Assembly: GCF_004138205.1 (NCBI RefSeq)
Contig: NZ_RXNQ01000033.1
Span: 62,001 to 126,000, forward strand
Length of the DNA stretch: 64,000 bases
Direction: 5' to 3'
DNA from: Pedobacter sp. SYP-B3415
Lineage (GTDB): Bacteria > Bacteroidota > Bacteroidia > Sphingobacteriales > Sphingobacteriaceae
Shown here: positions 45,232 through 53,973 of the stretch, one piece after another
How the letters are laid out: each line of letters begins with the position of its first letter
Numbering within the stretch: the stretch's first letter is position 1
Notes under the pieces: model-generated
What the model saw: only the letters and a program-made list of their open reading frames with translations
What the model was told of the DNA's origin: nothing
Databases searched by the model: none
Translations under genes and position numbers: made by a program

Positions 45232-46055
45232 TCTGTGGTTAAAAAAGCTGTGCTTCTTTCCACAACCTTCAGCAGCTGTGCAGGTATGGTATCGCTGCGA
45301 TGCGGATGCGTGGCGCCGAATACGTGATTTGCTTTTTCAATTTTAAGCAGACGGCTGTTAGGCTGCGCATCGGCCAGGCGCTGTGCCACTTCAAAGGGTA
45401 CATTTACATCCTCATCGCCCTGAACAATCAGCCAGGGGATATTGATTTTTTTGGCGGCAGACAAAATGTCTAACCCGGCGGCGTTTTCATTCAGATCGTC
45501 GAGCAGGGTCTTATCAACAGGCATGTCTTCGCCCGTACGTGCATTCTTTACATAAATGCGGCCGGTCCTGTTCCATTCCTCTTCCTGCTCAGGTTTCCAG
45601 AGACTTTTAAAATTGTCTATTGCACTTAAGGTGATCAGCTTTTTGACGCGGGTATCTGTCGCTGCCTGAATAATGCTTAGCCCGCCGCCGCGGCTGTGAC
45701 CAAGCAGATGCAGGCTGTTATCCGGACTATAAGATTCGAGGATAAAATCGATCACTTTTTTAAGGTCAAAAAGCTCCTTTGAAACCGTATTCGAAGCAAA
45801 CACCTCAAGGTCAGTCACGTCATCAGGCTGTTCTGCAGTGACGCCATTGTGTGAAAAATTAAACTTGACATACCTGAAGCCACTGGCTGCAAACTGCCGC
45901 GCTACCAGGTTATGGGCTCCCCAGTCCTTGAACCCTTTAAACCCGTGTACAAAAAGAACCACTGGCTGCTGTACATTCTTCTCTTCAAATGTTACATCGC
46001 CGGTAATCAATTTTCCATCTGCGCCAATCAGGCTAAAATCATGTTGTACGATCAT
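45228..46055 (-). CDS. Alpha/beta hydrolase
   Basis: Serine hydrolase of 275 residues with the alpha/beta-hydrolase fold, no signal peptide. The nucleophile elbow is GHSRGGG (Ser near residue 120), the oxyanion region is LFVHGFKGFKDWGAHN near residue 33, and the catalytic His is in NHVFG near residue 246; the acid is probably the Asp in QGDEDVNVPF. It resembles dienelactone hydrolase/acyl-peptidase-like proteins. The substrate is unknown. It is convergent with ispG with a 4-base overlap of the coding ends. Confidence 0.8.
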   Translation of the reverse strand: MIVQHDFSLIGADGKLITGDVTFEEKNVQQPVVLFVHGFKGFKDWGAHNLVARQFAASGFRYVKFNFSHNGVTAEQPDDVTDLEVFASNTVSKELFDLKKVIDFILESYSPDNSLHLLGHSRGGGLSIIQAATDTRVKKLITLSAIDNFKSLWKPEQEEEWNRTGRIYVKNARTGEDMPVDKTLLDDLNENAAGLDILSAAKKINIPWLIVQGDEDVNVPFEVAQRLADAQPNSRLLKIEKANHVFGATHPHRSDTIPAQLLKVVERSTAFLTTD

Positions 46056-46400
46056 ATGTTGAATTTTTAGGTTTAAATGTATGCAGGTGTGTAAAAGGTG
46101 GGCTGCCAGGACTATTGCGTTGCCGGTTCATAATTAGCTCTGTATGCACCGGAGGCGATAAAAGTCATTGAAGTTCATTGATATAGACCTCAATATAGGC
46201 TGTGTGAAACCACCTTCCAGATGGCGAAAGCAGCTCGGGAAACTAAAAAACGGTGTTTTCAATGGGTGCAAATGAAGGATATAAATCATTGTTAATTTAT
46301 TTATAATCTTTCTAAATTAAGGCAAATTACAGCTCAATGACACGAGAATATAACGGCTGTATTACTTTTGTACCCGTTATAAGTAAAGACGGGAACCAAC
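46056..46400 (+). other. Intergenic region upstream of hemA
   Basis: A 345-base divergent gap. I see no coding region and no stable long hairpin. It has an AT-rich block around 46285-46325 and a -7-like TACTTTTG at 46363-46370, 30 bases before the hemA start. Confidence 0.6.
46363..46370 (+). promoter_or_regulatory. Candidate -7 element before hemA
   Basis: TACTTTTG fits TAnnTTTG, 30 bases before the TTG start of hemA. The -33 element is not convincing. Confidence 0.4.
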
Positions 46401-47627
46401 TTGGAATTTTTAAAAGTAATAGCTTTCACGCATCATCACATCGACTTGAAGTCTCTGGGGAAACTGGTCATTTGTGATGAGAACTTAGAAGGCAGGCTAA
46501 AAAATATCCAGTCTCAACTTAACATCAGCGAAATATTCTACATCGGTACCTGTAACCGCGTCGAATTTGTGTTTTTAACAAAAGAACGCACCGACAAGGC
46601 CTTTATTGCCAAATTTATGCAGGTACTTGACATGGGGCTGGCTCCTGAATTTATGGAGCGGTTCTTAGACACCCTGACCCTGTATGAGAACGAAGACGCG
46701 TTTAATCACTTACTGAGAACGTCCTGTTCGCTGGAAAGTTTGATTGTTGGTGAAAAAGAGATTCTTGCACAGGTGAGGCGGGCTTATGAGAACTGCCGGG
46801 ATGCGGGCTTCACCGGTGATCACATGCGTCTGATTATGGACCGGGTGGTCAAAACCGCGAAAGAGGTTTATACCCACACCAATATTTCAAAAAACCCCGT
46901 ATCTGTGGTTTCACTGGCTTACCGTAAACTTCGTGAACTCCAGATGTGCGGTAATTCACGCATTCTGATGATCGGTGCGGGAGAAACGAACCAGAATATT
47001 GCCAAATATCTTAACAAGCATAAATTTTCCAATTTTTCTATATTCAATCGTACTTTCTCTAAGGCGGAAGCACTGGCGACAGAGCTTAACGGCAAGGCAT
47101 TTACACTTGACGAACTTGAGCATTATACAGAGGGATTTGATGTAATAATTACCTGTACCGGGGCAACCGAGCCGATTCTGACCAAGGGATTATATAGTAA
47201 ACTGCTGAATGGAGACACCGGGAAAAAGGTCATTGTCGATCTCGCGATTCCAAATGATACGGCACCGGAAGTAGTACATGATTTCCCGATCCATTATATC
47301 GAGGTTGAGTCATTGAAAGAGATTGCCCGGAAGAACATCCAGGAACGTTATACCGAACTGGTGCACGCCGAGCAGATCATTGCTCAGAATACCGAAGAGT
47401 TCGAAAAGGTTCTGAAACAGCGCAGAATTGAACTGGCCATGCGTCAGGTGCCTATTAAGATCAAAGAGATCAAACAAACTGCTATTAACGGCGTATTTGC
47501 TGACGAGATCAATCAGCTTGACGAGTCATCGCGCGAGCTGCTCGAAAAGGTGATGTGTTACATGGAAAAAAAATACATCAGTGTACCCATGGTGATGGCA
47601 AAAGAGATCCTTGTCAAGAACGCCTAG
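46401..47627 (+). CDS. hemA: Glutamyl-tRNA reductase
   Basis: First enzyme of the C5 route to 5-aminolevulinate, reducing glutamyl-tRNA to glutamate-1-semialdehyde. The product has 408 residues. The catalytic Cys51 lies in YIGTCNRVEFV, and the NADPH-binding part has RILMIGAGETNQNIA near residue 190. The reading frame begins with TTG: an in-frame stop lies 21 bases upstream and no ATG is available near the family N terminus (EFLKVIAFTHHHIDL), so TTG is almost certainly used. It heads the heme operon. Confidence 0.95.
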   Translation: MEFLKVIAFTHHHIDLKSLGKLVICDENLEGRLKNIQSQLNISEIFYIGTCNRVEFVFLTKERTDKAFIAKFMQVLDMGLAPEFMERFLDTLTLYENEDAFNHLLRTSCSLESLIVGEKEILAQVRRAYENCRDAGFTGDHMRLIMDRVVKTAKEVYTHTNISKNPVSVVSLAYRKLRELQMCGNSRILMIGAGETNQNIAKYLNKHKFSNFSIFNRTFSKAEALATELNGKAFTLDELEHYTEGFDVIITCTGATEPILTKGLYSKLLNGDTGKKVIVDLAIPNDTAPEVVHDFPIHYIEVESLKEIARKNIQERYTELVHAEQIIAQNTEEFEKVLKQRRIELAMRQVPIKIKEIKQTAINGVFADEINQLDESSRELLEKVMCYMEKKYISVPMVMAKEILVKNA

Positions 47628-47692
47628 TTACATCAAATCATAAAACATTTTCTGGAAAACGTGCCGTATTTTGGCGTTTGAACACAGATTAA

Positions 47693-47724
47693 TTCTGTTT
47701 TTTTATCGTATTCCTATAAATTTG
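47693..47724 (+). promoter_or_regulatory. Promoter candidate before hemC-hemD
   Basis: TTCTG (47693-47697), 19 bases, then TAAATTTG (47717-47724) agrees with the -33/-7 layout, with one mismatch in TTTG. The GTG start at 47741 is only 16 bases further, so the leader is very short. Confidence 0.5.
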
Positions 47725-47740
47725 AGAAATTTTTATCATA

Positions 47741-49321
47741 GTGAAGAAACTGATCATCGGAACCCGGGGAAGTGACCTTGCTTTATGGCAGGCCAATCAC
47801 ATCATGAGCGAACTTGCAGGCATTGGCCTGGAAGCAGAAATCAAAATCATCAAAACCCAGGGAGATAAAATTCTGAATCTTCGGCTTGATAAACTTGAAG
47901 GAAAAGGCTTTTTCACAAAAGAGCTGGAAGATGAACTGATGGCGGGCAGTATCGATATAGCGGTACATTCGCTGAAAGATCTTCCCACTGTTAACCCGCC
48001 GGGCTTAACTATTGCGGCAATTCCCCAACGTGAAGAGGCTACCGAATATCTGCTGATCCTGAAAGATTGTGTAGATGTTTCCCAGAAACTTTCGCTTAAA
48101 AAGGGTGCTATGGTGGGTACATCATCAAACCGGCGTAAATCGCAGCTGCTTGGGTTACGGCCCGACCTGGAGATTGAAGATTTGCGCGGTAATGTCCCAA
48201 CGCGTATCGGCAAGCTGCGCAATGAAGACTACGATGCGATTCTGCTGGCCAAAGCAGGAGTAAAGCGGCTGGGGCTTGATCTGAGTGACCTTCATGTTGA
48301 AGAGCTCCAGACAACAGAACTGATCTCGGCTCCCGCCCAGGGCGCACTTGGTATCCAGATCCGCGAATCAGACACCGAACTCTACCAGGCGCTGCAGCCT
48401 TTAAACAACCCCCGTACAGCCGAAGAAGTTGGTGTGGAGCGCAAAGTGCTGAATTTATTTGAAGGCGGCTGCCATATGCCGCTGGGGTGCTATTGTAAAA
48501 AAGAGGCGGATGGTTTTGAGGTCTGGACCGCAATGGCCGATACAGCAGAGGACTTTCCGAACCGCTTATTTCTTCGTGCGAACGACAGCGCCGGACTGGC
48601 TGAAAAAATCGTTAGTGCGTTCAACAAAGAGAAAAAGAGACCGTCGAAAGTTTTTATCTCGCGCGAAATCGGCGAGTACAGTTACTTCAGGCGGGCGCTA
48701 ACCCAGAATGGTATTGAAATAGAAGGACGATCGCTCATCCGGACTTTTCCTATCGTAAACATTCTTGATCCTTTTTATCTGAAAAACATAGACTGGATAT
48801 TCTTCAGCAGCCGTAACGGCGTCGAATACTTTTTCAAACTGAATCCACAGCTTTCGAAAAGGATAAAATTCGGTGTTGTCGGCCACGGATCTGAAGATGC
48901 ACTGCGGAAGTTTGGACATTTCGCCGATTTTGTAGGTGAAAGCGGCGATATTGCGGAAGTGGCCGCAGATTTTGCAGCTCTTGTTGCCGGTGAGACCGTT
49001 TTATTTCCGCGGGCAGCTGACTCTCTTCAAACAATCCAGAAATCGTTGTCTGCTGAAACAAAGGTAATTGACCTGCCGATATACGAAACCGTGATCGAAG
49101 AAAACATCGATGGTTCATCAGCCGACGTGCTTATTTTCACAAGCCCCTCAAACGTCGATGCGTATTTTGCCGATAACCTGCTCGAACCAGGCCAGCAGGT
49201 CATCGCCATCGGTAACTCCACCGGACGGAAGTTTGATGAGATGGGCGTTGCCTATACACTGCCGTATGCGCCTGATGAAATTGGTCTTGCGGAAGCCGTG
49301 TTTGGCATGGAAATCAGATAA
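47741..49321 (+). CDS. hemC-hemD: Hydroxymethylbilane synthase / uroporphyrinogen-III synthase fusion
   Basis: A 526-residue protein joining two consecutive heme-pathway steps. Residues 1 to about 300 are HemC: KKLIIGTRGSDLALWQA at the start, then the cofactor-binding Cys244 in EGGCHMPLG. Residues from about 305 form HemD, seen as KVFISREIGEYSYFRRAL, then DWIFFSSRNGVEYFF and ending LAEAVFGME. The fusion would pass the unstable hydroxymethylbilane directly on. Start is GTG, with a promoter-like motif just before. hemB follows 107 bases on. Confidence 0.92.
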   Translation: MKKLIIGTRGSDLALWQANHIMSELAGIGLEAEIKIIKTQGDKILNLRLDKLEGKGFFTKELEDELMAGSIDIAVHSLKDLPTVNPPGLTIAAIPQREEATEYLLILKDCVDVSQKLSLKKGAMVGTSSNRRKSQLLGLRPDLEIEDLRGNVPTRIGKLRNEDYDAILLAKAGVKRLGLDLSDLHVEELQTTELISAPAQGALGIQIRESDTELYQALQPLNNPRTAEEVGVERKVLNLFEGGCHMPLGCYCKKEADGFEVWTAMADTAEDFPNRLFLRANDSAGLAEKIVSAFNKEKKRPSKVFISREIGEYSYFRRALTQNGIEIEGRSLIRTFPIVNILDPFYLKNIDWIFFSSRNGVEYFFKLNPQLSKRIKFGVVGHGSEDALRKFGHFADFVGESGDIAEVAADFAALVAGETVLFPRAADSLQTIQKSLSAETKVIDLPIYETVIEENIDGSSADVLIFTSPSNVDAYFADNLLEPGQQVIAIGNSTGRKFDEMGVAYTLPYAPDEIGLAEAVFGMEIR

Positions 49322-49428
49322 CACAATTTGATTGTGCCGTGATTAAAGCTTGACATGGCCATGATGCAAACCCTGTATTTTTCGTGAGGGTATGCGGATA
49401 TTTGCACCCATAAACAACACACAGTTAT

Positions 49429-50397
49429 ATGTTACACCGGCCGCGAAGATTGAGAAAAAATCCCCTTGTAAGGGAAATGATTGCTGAAACAAGGTTGTCA
49501 AAGGATATGTTCGTGTATCCTTACTTCGTTGTTCCGGGAAAGAACGTGATCCGCAATATCGATGCAATGCCGGGTGTCAGTCATTTCTCAGCCGATACCC
49601 TTGTCGCCGATGTGGAAAAAGGACTGGAGAAAGGTCTCAACAAAATCATGCTTTTTGGTGTGGGCGATGAGAAAAGTGAGGATGCGCGGTCGGCATACGA
49701 TCCCGACTCGCTGGTCCCTGAAGCCGTAAGACTTTTGAAAAAGCAATTTGCTGACGATCTTTATATTGTAACAGACGTTTGTGTGTGCTCGTATACCAGC
49801 CATGGTCACTGCGGCATTATGCACGATGACTATGTGCACAACGATCTGACAGTAGAACTGGTTTCAAAAATGGCCGCTGTTCATGCTGAGGCCGGCGCGG
49901 ACATGCTGGCCCCCTCAGATATGATGGACGGCCGTGTGGAAGCCATCAGAAAAACCCTTGATGAAAAGGGATATGTGAACACGGCGATCATGTCTCACGC
50001 TACAAAATTTGCTTCATCTTATTACGGACCATTCCGTGAAGCCGCAGACTGCGCGCCGAACAAAGGCGACCGCAAGGCATACCAGATGGATTTCCGGAAC
50101 CCCGGCGAGGCGCTTCGCGAAGCGCTTCTTGACGAAACACAAGGTGCTGATGTACTGATGGTAAAGCCGGGACTTGCCTATCTGGATATCTTAGCCCGTC
50201 TGAAAACGGTTGCTTCATTACCGCTTGCCGTTTACAATGTCTCGGGTGAGTATTCCATGATCAAGGCAGCAGCTGAGCGGGGTTGGATCGACGAACAAAA
50301 GGTAGTCATGGAAACTATGCATTCCTTTGCCCGGGCGGGTGCCAGCATTATAACAACCTACCATATCAAAGATATTTTGAATCAAAACTGGTTATAG
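49429..50397 (+). CDS. hemB: Delta-aminolevulinic acid dehydratase (porphobilinogen synthase)
   Basis: Condenses two 5-aminolevulinate molecules to porphobilinogen. The product has 322 residues. Zinc-binding cysteines are present in DVCVCSYTSHGHCG, so it is the zinc type. The two active-site lysines are visible in MSHATKFASSYYGPFR and VLMVKPGLAYLD. The gene is preceded by a GATATTTGC that nearly matches the -7 motif (about 30 bases upstream). It ends 32 bases before hemL. Confidence 0.96.
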   Translation: MLHRPRRLRKNPLVREMIAETRLSKDMFVYPYFVVPGKNVIRNIDAMPGVSHFSADTLVADVEKGLEKGLNKIMLFGVGDEKSEDARSAYDPDSLVPEAVRLLKKQFADDLYIVTDVCVCSYTSHGHCGIMHDDYVHNDLTVELVSKMAAVHAEAGADMLAPSDMMDGRVEAIRKTLDEKGYVNTAIMSHATKFASSYYGPFREAADCAPNKGDRKAYQMDFRNPGEALREALLDETQGADVLMVKPGLAYLDILARLKTVASLPLAVYNVSGEYSMIKAAAERGWIDEQKVVMETMHSFARAGASIITTYHIKDILNQNWL

Positions 50398-50429
50398 CAC
50401 CGTACAGGTGCACGCCAAAAACACGATAC

Positions 50430-51803
50430 ATGTTAGACTCATTGAAAAAGATGTTTGCCGGAAATGAATCGGATATTCCGGTACACCAGGGAAGCAAACC
50501 GGATATTTCCAGAGAGAAATCTGCCGAGCTGTATGAAAAAGCAAAAAAGTATTTTCCGGGGGGAGTAAACTCACCCGTTCGTGCTTTTAAGTCAGTGTAT
50601 GGTACACCACTCTTCATCCAGAAAGGGGATGGCTGTTTTGTATGGGATGCGGATGGCAACCAGTTTATCGACTTTTGCGGCAGCTGGGGGCCGCTCATTC
50701 TTGGTCATAATCATCCTAAGATACGCGAAAAAGTTACCGAAATCATGCAGAATGGTATGAGTTTCGGCGCGCCTACAGCGCTTGAAAATGAACTGGCAGA
50801 GTTGCTGCTCAAACATAACCGCTATATTGAAAAAATCCGCTTCACAAGTTCGGGCACCGAGGCGGTCATGTCTGCAATTCGGCTCGCGCGCGGATTTACC
50901 GGTCGCGATAAGATCATCAAGTTTGATGGTTGTTACCATGGTCATTCAGACTCCCTGCTTGTTAAAGCGGGATCGGGGCTGGTCACCTTTGGCGAGACTT
51001 CGTCTGCAGGTGTGCCAAAATCATTCGCAGAAGAGACAATCGTTATTCCTTTAAACGACCGCGAAGCCGTAGCGGCTGCGTTTGCCCAGTTCCCTGAGCA
51101 GGTTGCTGCGGTAATTATTGAGGGTATACCTGCAAACAACGGATTGCTGCTTCAGGAACCTGAGTATATGAAGTTTCTGCGCGAAACCTGTACAGCAAAC
51201 GGGGCGTTGCTGATTCTTGATGAGGTGATTACAGGTTTCAGGATCGGGCTTGAAGGTGCTGCCGCACATTATGATATCAAGCCAGATATTCTGACTTACG
51301 GTAAAATTATTGGCGGTGGTTTGCCTGTAGGGATGTATGGCGCTTCAAATGAAATTATGTCACATATCTCTCCGGACGGCGGTGTTTATCAGGCAGGAAC
51401 GCTTTCAGGGAATCCGGTTGCCATGGCCGCAGGCATCGCACAATTAACAGAGCTTTCCAGATCAGGATTTTATAAGGATCTGAATTCAAAAGCCCAGGAA
51501 TTTGTAGCCAGCATTCAGCGATTTGCCGCTGCCAGAAACTACCGCTTTAAGGTCTTCACCGTGGGGTCCATTTTTTGGTTTGCCTTTACTGATCAGGAGC
51601 ATATCCGCACATCGGCAGACATTGATGCGGCCAGCATGGATAAGTTCAAAATCATGCACCGTGAACTCCTTAACCGGGGCGTTTATCTTGGTCCATCGGG
51701 TTATGAAGTTGGTTTTGTAAGCGCGGCGCACAGCAAGATTGAACTGGAGAAAGCCAAGCGTGCTATCTTCGAGGCGCTTGACGTGGTTTTCAGCAATAAA
51801 TAA
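50430..51803 (+). CDS. hemL: Glutamate-1-semialdehyde 2,1-aminomutase
   Basis: PLP enzyme that forms 5-aminolevulinate from glutamate-1-semialdehyde. The product has 457 residues from the ATG at 50430; an earlier in-frame start would lie inside hemB and add unrelated residues. The family start is seen as SAELYEKAKKYFPGGVNSPVR. The PLP lysine is in LTYGKIIGGGLPVG (near residue 293), with FTSSGTEAVMSAIRLARG earlier. It lies in the heme operon next to hemB; a two-component system follows 32 bases later. Confidence 0.95.
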   Translation: MLDSLKKMFAGNESDIPVHQGSKPDISREKSAELYEKAKKYFPGGVNSPVRAFKSVYGTPLFIQKGDGCFVWDADGNQFIDFCGSWGPLILGHNHPKIREKVTEIMQNGMSFGAPTALENELAELLLKHNRYIEKIRFTSSGTEAVMSAIRLARGFTGRDKIIKFDGCYHGHSDSLLVKAGSGLVTFGETSSAGVPKSFAEETIVIPLNDREAVAAAFAQFPEQVAAVIIEGIPANNGLLLQEPEYMKFLRETCTANGALLILDEVITGFRIGLEGAAAHYDIKPDILTYGKIIGGGLPVGMYGASNEIMSHISPDGGVYQAGTLSGNPVAMAAGIAQLTELSRSGFYKDLNSKAQEFVASIQRFAAARNYRFKVFTVGSIFWFAFTDQEHIRTSADIDAASMDKFKIMHRELLNRGVYLGPSGYEVGFVSAAHSKIELEKAKRAIFEALDVVFSNK

Positions 51804-51835
51804 TTGATACATTTGAGCATCAAAAAGATTCGGAA

Positions 51836-52702
51836 TTGAAAAAATCGCTGTTGATATTTTATGTGCTGCTGGCCTATGCGCTCATGGAAATGTTCTGGTG
51901 GGGTGTCGTCATTGTACGTCTTAAACCAGACCGCATGAGTATGCTGATGGGCGAAGGTGCAGTGTTTCTTTTTCTTCTTTGCGTTGGTGGATACTTCATC
52001 CACAAATCGATCAGGAAAGAAGATAAGATGCATGAACAGCAGCAGAATTTCCTGCTTTCAGTAACGCACGAGCTGAAATCGCCCCTTGCCGCGATTAAAC
52101 TGTCTCTCCAGACTATTATAAAACGTGATCTGGACAAACAGAAACAAAATGAGCTGCTTGGCAATTCGCTCAAGGATATTGAGCGGCTTGATGACATGGT
52201 AGAAAATATGTTGCTTGCTACCAGGATCGAAAACCGGTCGTATTCGTATCCGAAGGAAGAGTTTGACCTTTCAGAACTTGTACTGCGTATTACAGACAGG
52301 CTCCAGATTCACTCATGCGGCTGCGAGCAGATCATTAAAACGCATATTGAACGTGGTATCTCGGTTGTTGCCGATCGTTTTGCGCTGTCGTCTGTGGTAA
52401 CCAATCTTGTTGAAAATGCTGTTAAGTATTCCGGCCCCTGCGCCGAGGTGTATGTCGAGCTGACACGCAAAGATGACCATACGATACTCAAAGTGGCAGA
52501 CAAAGGACCCGGTATACCGGATAATGAAAAAATGCTCATATTTGATAAGTTTTACCGCGTGGGCAACGAGAATGTGCGGAAAACAAAAGGGACCGGCCTG
52601 GGTTTGTTTATTGTGAAAGAAGTGGTTCAAAGTCACGATGCTGATATCATCGTAAAAGATAATGCGCCCCAGGGTGCCATTTTTGAAGTAACATTTAGTT
52701 AA
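51836..52702 (+). CDS. Sensor histidine kinase, intramembrane-sensing type
   Basis: Two-component sensor of 288 residues, starting at TTG. Two membrane helices (about residues 4-27 and 42-56) leave a loop of only 15 residues or so, which suggests sensing in or at the membrane. The HisKA box SVTHELKSPLAAIK has the phosphorylated His78; the ATPase part shows NLVENAVKYSG, DKGPGIPDN and GTGLGLFIVKEV. It ends 7 bases before the response regulator. Lying between hemL and hemE, it may respond to heme or porphyrin status, but that is inference. Confidence 0.88.
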   Translation: MKKSLLIFYVLLAYALMEMFWWGVVIVRLKPDRMSMLMGEGAVFLFLLCVGGYFIHKSIRKEDKMHEQQQNFLLSVTHELKSPLAAIKLSLQTIIKRDLDKQKQNELLGNSLKDIERLDDMVENMLLATRIENRSYSYPKEEFDLSELVLRITDRLQIHSCGCEQIIKTHIERGISVVADRFALSSVVTNLVENAVKYSGPCAEVYVELTRKDDHTILKVADKGPGIPDNEKMLIFDKFYRVGNENVRKTKGTGLGLFIVKEVVQSHDADIIVKDNAPQGAIFEVTFS

Positions 52703-52709
52703 TCAACGT

Positions 52710-53414
52710 ATGTCGCAAAAACAAAGAATTTTACTGGTTGAAGACGAAGATCACCTGTTGGATGCCATCAAACTGAACCTTGAACTTGAAGGCTATAAAG
52801 TACATGCGGTAAAAGACGGGAAGACTGCCCTTAAAGTTTTTAAGGAAGAACGTTTCAACCTCATCGTTCTTGATGTCATGCTGCCGGAAATGGACGGCTT
52901 CCAGGTGTGCGAAACGATTCGCCTCGAGAACACTGAAGTACCTATTTTGTTCCTGACAGCGAAAAATACCTCTGAGGACCGTGTTCTTGGTTTGAAAAAA
53001 GGTGCAGACGACTACCTCGTAAAACCTTTCAATCTTGAAGAGCTTATCCTGCGCGTTGGCATTCTGGTTAAACGCAGCCTGAAGCCTGATGATCTGAAAG
53101 AACTTAATTCGTACCGCATCGGTGACAAAACCATCTATTTTAACTCGTTCGAACTTAAAAATGATGATGGCACAATTACGCCGCTGACCAAAAAAGAGAC
53201 GATGCTGCTTAAGTTGCTTATTGAACGTAAGAACGAAGCCGTTTCGCGCGAGCAGATTCTGGAAACCGTTTGGAATTATGACGTTTATCCATCGACCAGA
53301 ACAATAGACAATTTTATCCTGACTTTCAGAAAGTACTTTGAGCCTGATCAGAAGAATCCGATATATTTCCATTCAATCAGGGGCGTCGGCTATAAATTCA
53401 CCGAAAACGCGTAA
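52710..53414 (+). CDS. OmpR-family response regulator
   Basis: Transcription factor of 234 residues paired with the kinase just upstream. The receiver domain has the acidic pair near residue 11, the phospho-acceptor Asp55 in LIVLDVMLPEMDG, Thr83 in FLTAKN and Lys105 in DDYLVKPF. The C-terminal winged-helix DNA-binding domain (about residues 135-234) has LTKKETMLLKLLIE and IRGVGYKF. The last base of its stop is the first base of the next start codon. Target genes are unknown. Confidence 0.92.
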   Translation: MSQKQRILLVEDEDHLLDAIKLNLELEGYKVHAVKDGKTALKVFKEERFNLIVLDVMLPEMDGFQVCETIRLENTEVPILFLTAKNTSEDRVLGLKKGADDYLVKPFNLEELILRVGILVKRSLKPDDLKELNSYRIGDKTIYFNSFELKNDDGTITPLTKKETMLLKLLIERKNEAVSREQILETVWNYDVYPSTRTIDNFILTFRKYFEPDQKNPIYFHSIRGVGYKFTENA

Positions 53415-53965
53415 TGTTTAATGCCCGTGCGCGGTATACCCTGATGGCCGTTTTTGGCCTGAGTGCGGTGGTATGCCTTTTTTATCAACAGTATCAGCTT
53501 GCTACCCTCGGAGCTTTCTTCGTGGGTTTTGTGCTGTGGAGTCATTTTAAACAAGGCTCTGTACTTCAGGCCTCAAAATATTTTAAGAACGGTGATCATG
53601 CCCGAGCGGCGGCACTGCTTGCTGAAACCAAAAATCCCGACCGGCTGGCCCGAAACCGCCGGGGCTATTATGAATTCATGCTTGGCAATATTGCCTTAAA
53701 GCAGGAAAATTTCGATGCTGCCGAGTTACATTTTCAGATTGCCAGCAGGTTTCCTGTTGGCGGGAAAAACGACAAGGCTTTTGTACTGATCCACCTTGCC
53801 AACCTGGCGCTTCGCAGGAAAGATAAGGAGCGGGTCACCGCCTATATCAAACGCGCAAGGGAACTGGCTGTAACCGAACGTGCCAAAAGCATCATTGAAC
53901 AAATAGACAAGCAGGCAAAAAAAATGCCTTCCCAGACCGGACCCGGTGCCGGACAGGAAAATTAA
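53414..53965 (+). CDS. Small membrane protein with TPR-like helices
   Basis: A 183-residue protein of unknown role. Two hydrophobic segments at the N terminus (about residues 6-40) anchor it, followed by alpha-helical repeats with TPR-like spacing: ASKYFKNGDHARAAALLAET, RGYYEFMLGNIALKQENFDAAELHFQIA in part, and VLIHLANLALRRKDKERVTAYI. It overlaps the response regulator stop by one base and precedes hemE by 8 bases, so it is firmly part of the heme operon. A scaffold or adaptor for the signalling pair or for heme enzymes is possible. Confidence 0.6.
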   Translation: MFNARARYTLMAVFGLSAVVCLFYQQYQLATLGAFFVGFVLWSHFKQGSVLQASKYFKNGDHARAAALLAETKNPDRLARNRRGYYEFMLGNIALKQENFDAAELHFQIASRFPVGGKNDKAFVLIHLANLALRRKDKERVTAYIKRARELAVTERAKSIIEQIDKQAKKMPSQTGPGAGQEN

Positions 53966-53973
53966 CCATACAT

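Noticed and set aside
50283..50429. Extension of hemL by 49 residues into hemB
   Set aside because: The added residues lie in another frame of hemB and do not match the family; MLDSLKKMFAG at 50430 fits.
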